This document shows, in pieces, positions 16,783 to 24,744 of a stretch of 64,000 nucleotides of DNA; the stretch's first letter is position 1, and the number at the start of each line of letters is the position of its first letter. Below the pieces are notes generated by a model. That model had not been told where the DNA came from. It made no database searches and saw nothing but the letters and a program-made list of their open reading frames with translations. Made by a program: the position numbers and the translations under genes. The DNA is from an uncultured Bacteroidota bacterium (GTDB lineage: Bacteria > Bacteroidota > Bacteroidia > Bacteroidales > F082). The DNA lies in the NCBI GenBank assembly GCA_937912115.1, contig CALDOI010000191.1:1-64000 (forward strand), written 5' to 3'.

Positions 16783-17760
16783 CTATTTGCTTTGTTTTAA
16801 GTTAGTTTCTTTATCAGTTTCTGTCAATATTGGTTCTTCAACATTTTTTGTTTCATTAACGAAATCAACACAATGCGTTAGACCAAGGTCATTTTCAAGA
16901 GCTGTTGGAATTGCTTTTGCAAATTTTACCATATCAGAAAGATTAAGCACAGCTTCCAGTTTTGACATTACTTCTTTATTAATTTTGAGTTCATGTAATT
17001 CCGTTATGATCTCATAACTTGTCATCTCAGGAGCATCGATATGATAACGATTTTCCAAATATTCTCTGGTTATATCAATAAGCTCAGTATAGTATTTTTT
17101 CAACATTCCTGATTGCCAAACTTTGGCCAACCGAAGTTCTTCTAATTGTTTAATTGCCAATATGTGAGCTGGTAATACTGGTTTTGGTTTACGTATAAAA
17201 ATTGGTTGTTTTTTCTTCCGTTTTATTAGGTAGAATATCAATAGTACGATCAAAATTATTCCGGCTGATGTAACTATTATCCAAGGCAATACTTCTGCCA
17301 AAGTATATGGCTCTTTAATTGGACCAACCAATGGTTTAAAAACTTGCGAGGTATCAACAACCGGCACAAATACCTGTAGGAAAAGAATTCCAGTTGACGT
17401 ACTATAGATGGTGCTGTCGTCTTCAAATCCGAACTTAAAATCTACCGCAGGTATTTCAAAATAACCTGAATCGAAAGAAGTAATTAGAAACTTCTGATGA
17501 AGAATAATGTCAGAATCAGACAAAGTAGTATCGATATTACTTCTGTTTATTATTTCAATATTTGAGGTGAGTGTATCACCAAAAAAAGGCCATGCAATAA
17601 GTGTGTTTTGTGGAACTTGTATTCCAATTTCATAAATAATCTGATCACCAATCATAATAGCATTTGAATCCAGAGATGACCATGCACCGGTTTGCTGTGC
17701 ATTCGCTGATCCAAAAAAAAGCATCATGAAAAATATTATTATGTTACTTATCCATTTCAT
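16783..17760 (-). CDS. Bat-operon membrane protein of unknown function
   Basis: The 325-residue product has a signal peptide (ending FGSANAQQ), a periplasmic beta-rich half, a single membrane helix at about residues 160-184, a basic cluster (IKRKKKQP) and a cytoplasmic helical part with IKQLEELRLAKVWQSGMLK, DITREYLENRYHIDAPE and VKFAKAIP. The layout is that of a shortened BatD, and genes of this kind usually sit between the DUF58 and batA genes in Bacteroidota. The conserved place suggests that it is part of the same complex. No enzymatic motif is visible. It starts 16 bases after the DUF58 stop. Confidence 0.8.
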   Translation of the reverse strand: MKWISNIIIFFMMLFFGSANAQQTGAWSSLDSNAIMIGDQIIYEIGIQVPQNTLIAWPFFGDTLTSNIEIINRSNIDTTLSDSDIILHQKFLITSFDSGYFEIPAVDFKFGFEDDSTIYSTSTGILFLQVFVPVVDTSQVFKPLVGPIKEPYTLAEVLPWIIVTSAGIILIVLLIFYLIKRKKKQPIFIRKPKPVLPAHILAIKQLEELRLAKVWQSGMLKKYYTELIDITREYLENRYHIDAPEMTSYEIITELHELKINKEVMSKLEAVLNLSDMVKFAKAIPTALENDLGLTHCVDFVNETKNVEEPILTETDKETNLKQSK

Positions 17761-17776
17761 TATAAATGTGATTATT

Positions 17777-18652
17777 TTACTTCCTTGATTCCCTTTTCTT
17801 AAATAGACTCATAAGAGGTACTACATAATCTCTTCCTGTATAAACTTTTGCCATATCTACTCCATATCTACCAAAAATTGTATCCAAATAAGCCCTTTTC
17901 GATCTTACCTGGTTAGAATAATGTTTCCTTACTTTCGGGCTTGAAGTATCTATCCATCTTGTAGTACCTGTTTCTGCGTCAAGCATATTAACCAGTCCTA
18001 TGTTTGGAATATCAGTTTCACGTTCGTCGGTTACCCTGATGGCAATAAGGTCGTGTTTGTAGTTTGCAATTTGGATAGCTTTTTCAAATCCACTATCCAT
18101 AAAGTCACTTATTAGAAAGGCTGTGGATTTCTTTTTTATTGCATTTGATAAATATCGCAACGCTTCTGAAATATTTGTGCCTTTATTCTCAGCCTTAAAA
18201 TCAATTAACTCTCGGATTATTCTTAATATATGGCTTGTCCCTTTTTTTGGAGGTATAAATTTTTCAACTTTATCACTAAAAAATATCACACCTACCTTGT
18301 CATTATTTTGAATGGCTGAAAAGGAAAGCACAGCAGCTATCTCTGTTACTATATCTTGCTTTAGCTGACTACTTGTTCCGAAATTATTTGATCCTGAAAC
18401 ATCGATTAACAACATAACAGTCAACTCTCGCTCTTCTTCAAAAATCTTTACAAAAGGATGGTTAAATCTGGCAGTAACATTCCAATCTATATTGCGGATA
18501 TCGTCACCAAACTGGTATTCGCGTACTTCACTAAAAGCCATACCTCTTCCTTTGAATACACTATGGTACTCACCGGAAAATATCTGATTAGACAATCCTC
18601 TTGTCTTAATTTCAATTTTCCTTACTTTTTTGAAGATTTCCTGTGCGTCCAC
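17777..18652 (-). CDS. DUF58 domain protein
   Basis: The 291-residue protein contains the DUF58 core GMAFSEVREYQFGDDIRNID with WNVTARFNHPFVKIFEEERE, followed by a von Willebrand A-like fold starting LLIDVSGSNNFG and SDFMDSGFEKAI. The family is cytoplasmic and occurs next to MoxR ATPases, probably as the adaptor for the complex. The start is GTG 18652; no ATG gives a better N-terminus (MDAQEIFKKVRKIEIKT is typical). It follows moxR after 75 bases that hold only AT-rich sequence with GTTA repeats, and it precedes the next gene by 16 bases. Confidence 0.92.
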   Translation of the reverse strand: MDAQEIFKKVRKIEIKTRGLSNQIFSGEYHSVFKGRGMAFSEVREYQFGDDIRNIDWNVTARFNHPFVKIFEEERELTVMLLIDVSGSNNFGTSSQLKQDIVTEIAAVLSFSAIQNNDKVGVIFFSDKVEKFIPPKKGTSHILRIIRELIDFKAENKGTNISEALRYLSNAIKKKSTAFLISDFMDSGFEKAIQIANYKHDLIAIRVTDERETDIPNIGLVNMLDAETGTTRWIDTSSPKVRKHYSNQVRSKRAYLDTIFGRYGVDMAKVYTGRDYVVPLMSLFKKRESRK

Positions 18653-18727
18653 TTTTAAAAGTTATACGTTATTTGTTAAAAGTTAAGTGTTGTTAGCTAA
18701 TTGAGTGTTTTACTATGAGATAGTTTC

Positions 18728-19720
18728 TCAAGGTACTTCAACTGAGTTTAGAATTTCATTTATTATATCCTCACTGGTAATGTTTTCTGCTTCAGCCTCA
18801 TATGTTAATCCAATTCTATGGCGCATAACATCGTGAGCAACTGCACGAATATCTTCTGGAATTACATAACCACGTTTGCGAAGAAAAGCAAGTGCTTTTG
18901 CTGCCAAAGCAAGGTTTATACTCGCCCTTGGAGAAGCTCCATATTGAATCATACCCGAGAAGCTACTTAGTTTGTAATCGTTTGGATATCTTGATGCAAA
19001 TACAATGTCAGTAATGTAATTTTCAATTTTCTCGTCCAAATAAACTTCACGTACAATTTCGCGTGCTTTAAGTATATCTTTTGCCGTTAGTATTTTATTT
19101 GTTGAAGATTGTGTGTTCGTAATATTTTGACGAAGGATCAATTTTTCCTCCTCTTTTTTAGGATAGTTAATAACAACTTTTAACATGAAACGGTCAACTT
19201 GTGCCTCAGGTAAAGGATAGGTTCCTTCTTGTTCAATGGGATTTTGAGTTGCCATTACCAGAAATGGTTCTTCAAGTTTAAAAGTTGTATCCCCAATTGT
19301 AACCTGCCGTTCCTGCATAGCTTCAAGCAAGGCACTTTGTACTTTTGCCGGCGACCTGTTTATCTCATCAGCTAGTATAAAGTTAGCGAATATTGGGCCT
19401 TTTTTCACCATAAACTCTTCTTTCTTCTGACTATATATTAATGTGCCAAGTAAGTCGGCAGGTAGCAAATCAGGAGTAAACTGAATGCGACTGAATTTTG
19501 CATCAATAACATTCGCTAGTGAATTAATGGCTAGAGTTTTTGCCAAGCCAGGTACTCCTTCAAGAAGTATATGGCCGTTAGCGAGTAGTCCGATAAGTAG
19601 TCTTTCGGTCATATGTTTTTGACCAATTATTACCTTCCCCATTTCAAGGTGAATAAGGTCAGCGAATTGACTTTCACGTTGAATTTTTTCGTTTAGTTCC
19701 CTTATATTTGTTTCAAGCAT
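18728..19720 (-). CDS. MoxR-type AAA+ ATPase
   Basis: From ATG 19720 the protein has 330 residues. Walker A is GVPGLAKT at 55-62, Walker B FILADEINR, with SALLEAMQERQV, the sensor MATQNPIEQEGTYPLPEAQ (19 residues), and the lid region SPRASINLALAAKALAF. It is a MoxR ATPase, a chaperone-like AAA+ protein that activates partners with von Willebrand A domains, here DUF58, BatA and BatB. An upstream TTG at 19744 would overlap the promoter element. It is the first gene of the eight-gene minus-strand operon. The divergent side is a 200-base gap without genes. Confidence 0.93.
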   Translation of the reverse strand: MLETNIRELNEKIQRESQFADLIHLEMGKVIIGQKHMTERLLIGLLANGHILLEGVPGLAKTLAINSLANVIDAKFSRIQFTPDLLPADLLGTLIYSQKKEEFMVKKGPIFANFILADEINRSPAKVQSALLEAMQERQVTIGDTTFKLEEPFLVMATQNPIEQEGTYPLPEAQVDRFMLKVVINYPKKEEEKLILRQNITNTQSSTNKILTAKDILKAREIVREVYLDEKIENYITDIVFASRYPNDYKLSSFSGMIQYGASPRASINLALAAKALAFLRKRGYVIPEDIRAVAHDVMRHRIGLTYEAEAENITSEDIINEILNSVEVP

Positions 19721-19743
19721 TTTGAATGAAATTTTGTACAGCA

Positions 19744-19751
19744 CAAAAATA
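19744..19751 (-). promoter_or_regulatory. Promoter element TATTTTTG of the moxR-bat operon
   Basis: Read on the minus strand the element is TATTTTTG, 23 bases upstream of the moxR ATG. It is the only good TAnnTTTG match ahead of the operon. The bases between 19752 and 19947 hold no gene that I can recognise. Confidence 0.5.
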
Positions 19752-19947
19752 CAAAATTGACTTTTTGGCTCATGTTAATAATTGTTAAAGCTGGATATTA
19801 CTTGTTTCAGATAATAAAATGATTCCAAGCTACGGAAAGCATTCCCAAAGGTATGTAAGTGTTTGGTTCAAACATATATAACGATAGATGGGTGATGCTA
19901 AATTGACTAATATTGTAGGCGTAAGTCGATGCGAAATGTAAAACTAA

Positions 19948-21171
19948 TTATCTAAAAGCAGCTAACAAAAGTTCCAAATCACGTGAAGGTAAACCAAACA
20001 TGTCGCCAATGTGGTTATTAGTAAGAGCTCCATTATAAATATATACTCCTTTTCTAAATCCTTCGTCATGTTTTAACATCTGTTCAATCCCACCAAATTC
20101 GGAAATTTGAATAAGCATAGGAGCGATAATATTGCTTAACGAAAATGAAGCGGTATTTGGAACACAGGAGGCAATATTTGGAACACAATAATGAGTAACG
20201 CCATGTTTTTCGAATATTGGATTGTCATGCGTGGTTAACCTCGATGTCTCAAAACAACCTCCCTGATCGATACTAACATCAATTATTACGGAACCATGCT
20301 CCATTTGTTTTACCATGTCTTCAGTAACTAAACATGGTGATATTCCAAGGTCAGTAAATTTTGCACTTATTACAACATCTGCATTTTTTATTGCAGCCTT
20401 AATGGACTCCGAATGCAGGGTAGAAGTTGCAATACTATACCTTAGGTTTTTTTGAATCCTCCGTAATTTTGTTACTGAACTGTCAAAAACCTTAACAGAA
20501 GCTCCCATTCCTAGAGCTGTTCTTGCAGCAAACTGGGCAACTGTTCCTGAACCAATAATTACAACTTGAGATGGACTTATGCCAGGAATGCCACCAAGTA
20601 ATTTGCCTTTGCCAAACTCAATACTCCTTAGATATTGTGCTGCTAATAATACGGATGTATTGCCAACAATCTCACTAATAGATTTCATTACCGGTAAAGC
20701 ACCCGACTTATCCTGTATATATTCATATGCTATTGCAATTGATTTTTGGGACATTAATTTAGTAAAGAAACTCTTCTTGGAATTTGGCAGGAATAACGAC
20801 GACAGTATAACTTTATGTTTGCCCATTACCTCCAGGTCTTCTTCTAAAGGTGGCGAAACTTTAATAATAATATCACAATTGTAGGTTTCAGCAGTAGAAC
20901 CCACTATGTTTGCTCCAACTGCTGCATAATCTTCATTGCTGAAATTGGATCCCTTACCAGCTCCATCTTCAATCAGGACTTTGTGATCGTTGTCGATTAA
21001 AATTTTAACTGCTTCGGGTACAAGTGAGATGCGGTTTTCATTTCTGGATGTTTCTTTTGGAATACCAATTGAAAAGCGACTTTTTTTAGGGATAGATTCT
21101 AACATCTCTTCCTGTGGCATCAGCTGTTCAACATCTGATAGTTTTAGGAAACCTTTATTTTTATCGTTCAT
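19948..21171 (-). CDS. ald: Alanine dehydrogenase / transhydrogenase family protein
   Basis: The 407-residue protein has the N-terminal AlaDh/PNT domain (IGIPKETSRNENRISLVPEA, residues ~34-53) and the NAD-binding domain with VVIGSGTVAQFAARTALGMG (residues ~208-227), DVSIDQGGCFE and the VTHYCVPNIAS loop. Alanine dehydrogenase interconverts alanine and pyruvate with NAD+ and ammonia. It has about 30 extra residues at the N-terminus (FLKLSDVEQLMPQEEML) compared with the ~370-residue classical enzyme; this longer form is common in Bacteroidota. Lysine in the K-x-P region and the Pro-rich KVSPPLEEDL segment are present. It is a single gene; the next genes are TsaE and PorX on the same strand. Confidence 0.88.
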   Translation of the reverse strand: MNDKNKGFLKLSDVEQLMPQEEMLESIPKKSRFSIGIPKETSRNENRISLVPEAVKILIDNDHKVLIEDGAGKGSNFSNEDYAAVGANIVGSTAETYNCDIIIKVSPPLEEDLEVMGKHKVILSSLFLPNSKKSFFTKLMSQKSIAIAYEYIQDKSGALPVMKSISEIVGNTSVLLAAQYLRSIEFGKGKLLGGIPGISPSQVVIIGSGTVAQFAARTALGMGASVKVFDSSVTKLRRIQKNLRYSIATSTLHSESIKAAIKNADVVISAKFTDLGISPCLVTEDMVKQMEHGSVIIDVSIDQGGCFETSRLTTHDNPIFEKHGVTHYCVPNIASCVPNTASFSLSNIIAPMLIQISEFGGIEQMLKHDEGFRKGVYIYNGALTNNHIGDMFGLPSRDLELLLAAFR

Positions 21172-21275
21172 GCAAAAAATAGTGATTATTAGTCAAACCA
21201 TCAATTGATATAGTATGTTTTAATAATTCAGGTTTCTGTTTTAATAGATTAGGAAATTAAAATACTATTAAAAAA

Positions 21276-21704
21276 CTAATGAGATACCAAAGAATAATTA
21301 ATAACTCTTATACCATTTTCTTTTTCTTCAATCAGTACGTATACGTAAGATTGGGGTAAAAGTTCCAAAACAAGTTCAGGCCATTCTACAAAGCAATAAT
21401 AATCACTATAAAAGTACTCTTCATAGCCAATGTCAAATACCTCTTCAATTTTTTTAATTCTATAGAAATCAAAATGGTATACAGGATCATTATCTCCGTT
21501 AGAATACTCATTTATCAGGGCAAAAGTTGGACTACTAACTACTTCGGTTACGCCTAATTCACTGCAAAACTCTTTAATAATAGTTGTTTTGCCAGCTCCC
21601 ATTGCTCCATTAATTGCAAAAATGTTGTGACCCTTCATATCACATAAAATGGTATGTGCTACATGTTTAAGGTCGCTCAAACTTGAGGCAGTGATTGTGT
21701 ACAT
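21276..21704 (-). CDS. tsaE: tRNA threonylcarbamoyladenosine biosynthesis ATPase TsaE
   Basis: The 142-residue protein has the family length and motifs: Walker A GAMGAGKTT at residues 33-41, VSSPTFALINEYS, YHFDFYRIKKIEEVFDIGYEE and FVEWPEL. TsaE is the ATPase of the TsaB-TsaC-TsaD-TsaE system that makes t6A37 in tRNAs reading ANN codons. The start ATG overlaps the PorX stop by one base (TAATG), so translation is coupled. A pairing of porX with tsaE has been seen in other Bacteroidota as far as I recall, but a functional link is not known. Confidence 0.94.
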   Translation of the reverse strand: MYTITASSLSDLKHVAHTILCDMKGHNIFAINGAMGAGKTTIIKEFCSELGVTEVVSSPTFALINEYSNGDNDPVYHFDFYRIKKIEEVFDIGYEEYFYSDYYCFVEWPELVLELLPQSYVYVLIEEKENGIRVINYSLVSH

Positions 21705-23257
21705 TATTTTGATGTAAGAGTTATAATTGGAATTAAGACTTCTTCCATCGACAAACCTCCATGTTGGAATGTGTTTTTGTAATAATTAGCATAATAATTG
21801 TAATTATTTGGGTAGGCGAAAAAATCAGATCCCCTTGAAAATACCCACCTCGTACTAATATTAATTTTTGGTAAGTGATACTGTTCAGGATCCTTTATCT
21901 CAAAAACATCTTTTGCTTTATAGTTTAAACTTTTGCCGTACTTATACCTTAGATTTGTATTAACATTCTTGTCGCCAACTATTTTAACCGGATTGGTTAC
22001 TTTTACTGATCCGTGATCGGTAGTTATAAGAACAGTAACATCCTTTGATGCAAGATGTTTTATTATGTCGAAAAGTGACGAATGTTCAAACCATGATAAC
22101 ATTAATGATCTGTAGGCAGCCTCGTCATCAGCTAATTCGCGAATTATTTCCATTTCAGTTCTGGCATGCGATAGCATATCCACAAAGTTGTACACCACAA
22201 CATTAAAGTCGGTTGTCATTAAATTAGAGATATTCTCGAATAATTTCCGACCAGCATTAAGGTTTAGAATTTTATTATAAGATATAGTGTGTTTCCTGCG
22301 ATAACGGTCGAATAGTTCCTGCAATAATTCTTTTTCGAATTTATTTTTTGTACCATCTTCATGTTCATCAGCCCAATATTGTGGATAGCGATTTCTAATG
22401 TCGTTTGGCATCATTCCTGCAAACAGAGCATTCCGGGCATATTGTGTAGTTGAAGGAATTATACCATAATAGAGATTATCTTTTTCAACTCTAAAATATT
22501 GTTCAATTATTGGTTGTATTACTTTCCATTGATCATACCTCAGGTTGTCAACCAATAACATAAACACTTTCTTTCCTTGGTCGAGTAAAGGAAAAGCCAC
22601 ATCTCTAATAAGTGTATGTGAAAGTACCGGTTTGTCATCAGTATCGCCATACAGCCAATCTTTATAATTGTTTTCGTAGTATTTAGCAAATGCATTATTT
22701 GCCTCGTGTTTTTGAATGTTCAATATTTCAACAATCCCTTTATCATCTGATTTCTCAAGATCAGTTTCATACCTTATAAGGTCTTTATATACATTACCCC
22801 ATTCTTTCCAATCAAGTCTGTCGGTAATTTTCATTCCCAGCTCACGAAATTGCTGTTGGTAAGTAACTGTAGCTTTCTCACCAGCTAGCTTTCTGTTTTC
22901 CAGATTGCGCTTAAGCGATAATAATATTTGGCTTGGCTTTACAGGTTTTATAAGGTAGTCGGCAATGTTGGACCCAATGGCATCCTCCATAATCGATTCT
23001 TCTTCACTTTTTGTAATCATAACAACAGGAAGGCCTGCCGTATGCTTTTTAATTTTTTCAAGAGCTTCTATTCCACTCATGCCCGGCATTTGTTCATCCA
23101 AGAAAACAATGTCATAATGGTTTTCCATGACTAAATCTACCGCTTCATCACCACTTACAACAGCATCAACCTCATATCCTTTTTCTTCAAGATACATGAT
23201 ATGTGGCCTAAGCATTTCAATTTCGTCATCAGCCCATAATATTCTTATTTTGCTCAT
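21704..23257 (-). CDS. porX: PorX, type IX secretion response regulator with PglZ domain
   Basis: The 517-residue protein has an N-terminal receiver domain (DDEIEM with Asp10-Asp11, phospho-acceptor Asp54 in FLDEQMPGMSG, Thr82 and Lys104 in YLIKPVKPSQ) and a large C-terminal PglZ-type alkaline-phosphatase superfamily domain (LVDNLRYDQWKVIQPI, IPSTTQYARNALFAGMMPND, YNFVDMLSHARTEMEI, TTDHGSVKV). This combination is PorX, which with the PorY kinase controls type IX secretion and gliding in Bacteroidota. The metal ligands Asp, Thr, Asp and His of the PglZ fold are visible in the listed segments, so the phosphodiesterase site looks intact. No PorY kinase lies in this window. Confidence 0.93.
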   Translation of the reverse strand: MSKIRILWADDEIEMLRPHIMYLEEKGYEVDAVVSGDEAVDLVMENHYDIVFLDEQMPGMSGIEALEKIKKHTAGLPVVMITKSEEESIMEDAIGSNIADYLIKPVKPSQILLSLKRNLENRKLAGEKATVTYQQQFRELGMKITDRLDWKEWGNVYKDLIRYETDLEKSDDKGIVEILNIQKHEANNAFAKYYENNYKDWLYGDTDDKPVLSHTLIRDVAFPLLDQGKKVFMLLVDNLRYDQWKVIQPIIEQYFRVEKDNLYYGIIPSTTQYARNALFAGMMPNDIRNRYPQYWADEHEDGTKNKFEKELLQELFDRYRRKHTISYNKILNLNAGRKLFENISNLMTTDFNVVVYNFVDMLSHARTEMEIIRELADDEAAYRSLMLSWFEHSSLFDIIKHLASKDVTVLITTDHGSVKVTNPVKIVGDKNVNTNLRYKYGKSLNYKAKDVFEIKDPEQYHLPKINISTRWVFSRGSDFFAYPNNYNYYANYYKNTFQHGGLSMEEVLIPIITLTSK

Positions 23258-23387
23258 ATTCCGGTTTTTATTTTTATTCAGTTAATTTTGTGTTTTGTTT
23301 ATTGAAGTTGTTACTATTACTACAATGATAAATTAATATAAATATTGTGCCAGAGAACATCATGTTATTACAAAATTAACAAATTTT

Positions 23388-24626
23388 ATGAGGGGCAGGA
23401 AAGTAAATAAACGCAAAATCTTCAACGATCCCGTATATGGTTTTGTAACAATACCTAATGAGTTGATTTTTGATTTAGTTGAGCATCAGAGTTTTCAGCG
23501 ATTGAGAAGAATTAAACAGTTGGGCTTAACACATCTTGTTTATCCTGGAGCACTTCATACTCGATTCCAACATTCACTTGGAGCTATGCATCTAATGTCG
23601 AAAGCTGTTAGTGAATTAAGGTTTAAAGGTCATGATATTACTGATGATGAATTTTTGGGAGTCACAACTGCCATATTACTTCATGATATTGGTCACGGAC
23701 CATATTCTCATGCTCTTGAACATTCGATAGTTGATAATGTTGATCATGAAACGATTTCCAGAATATTTATGAATATGCTAAATGAGGAGTTTGATGGGAA
23801 ATTAGATATTGCCATTGATATTTTCAATAATACGTATAGTAAGGGATTTCTTCATAAATTAGTTTCTGGACAATTTGATATGGACAGGCTTGACTATCTA
23901 AAACGAGATAGCTTTTTTAGTGGAGTATCTGAAGGAACTGTTAATTATGAAAGGTTGTTAAGCATGATTAATGTAGTTGATGATGATCTGGTAATTGAAG
24001 CGAAAGGGATTTATTCCGTTGAAAAATTTATTACAGCACGTAGATTAATGTATTGGCAGGTTTATCTTCACAAAACAGTACTGGTTGCTGAATATACAAT
24101 CATGAAAGTGTTAAAAAGAGCAAAAGAACTAAGAATGAAAGGAGTAAATCTATTTGCCACTCCAGCATTTGATTTCTTTTTAAGAAATAGAATATCAGCA
24201 GATGATTTTAAAAATAATAATGAAGTAATCCAAAATTTTTCAAAACTTGACGATTACGATATTTCAACATCAATGAAAGTATGGACAAATCATGATGATC
24301 TTATTTTGTCTACTCTTTGCAGTAGTATCATAAATCGTAAGCTGTTTAAAATCGAAATCCAGAAAGAACCCTTTGAAAGTACAATTGTCGATAATATAAA
24401 AAAACAAACAATGAGCAAATATGGTTTATCTGATAAAGAGGCTGACTATTTTGTTATAAATGATCTAACATCCAATTATACATATAAACCCGGATCAAAC
24501 AAAATTGGTATACTTCAAAATGATGGTTTGGTAGTTGATATTGCCATAGCTTCTGATCAGCTAAACATATCGATGCTCGATAAACCCACAACAAAATACT
24601 TTTTATCATACCCCAAAGAGTTATAA
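23388..24626 (+). CDS. HD-domain phosphohydrolase (dNTPase-like)
   Basis: The 412-residue protein belongs to the HD superfamily of dNTP triphosphohydrolase-like proteins. It has KIFNDPVYGFVTIPNEL, HQSFQRLRRIKQLGLTHLVY, HTRFQHSLGAMHLM, the metal motif LLHDIGHGPYSHALEHS and LVSGQFDMDRLDYLKRDS. The histidine of HTRFQHSLG, the HD pair and Asp of QFDMDRLDYL form the metal site. Relatives act on nucleotides, but the substrate of this longer branch is not settled. The start ATG 23388 gives the family N-terminus; the 130 bases between it and porX carry the divergent promoters. Confidence 0.88.
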   Translation: MRGRKVNKRKIFNDPVYGFVTIPNELIFDLVEHQSFQRLRRIKQLGLTHLVYPGALHTRFQHSLGAMHLMSKAVSELRFKGHDITDDEFLGVTTAILLHDIGHGPYSHALEHSIVDNVDHETISRIFMNMLNEEFDGKLDIAIDIFNNTYSKGFLHKLVSGQFDMDRLDYLKRDSFFSGVSEGTVNYERLLSMINVVDDDLVIEAKGIYSVEKFITARRLMYWQVYLHKTVLVAEYTIMKVLKRAKELRMKGVNLFATPAFDFFLRNRISADDFKNNNEVIQNFSKLDDYDISTSMKVWTNHDDLILSTLCSSIINRKLFKIEIQKEPFESTIVDNIKKQTMSKYGLSDKEADYFVINDLTSNYTYKPGSNKIGILQNDGLVVDIAIASDQLNISMLDKPTTKYFLSYPKEL

Positions 24627-24716
24627 TAAAGTCTTTCATTTTGAGGTCAATTACTAATTAACAGTGGTATGTTAACTATAGTTTTTTTTCAAAAAATATT
24701 ACTTCTCTAATTGTAC

Positions 24717-24724
24717 TAACTTTG
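24717..24724 (+). promoter_or_regulatory. Promoter element TAACTTTG
   Basis: TAACTTTG fits TAnnTTTG and lies 20 bases before the ATG of the DUF3352-like gene at 24745. Confidence 0.5.
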
Positions 24725-24744
24725 TTTGATGAAACTATAATGTA

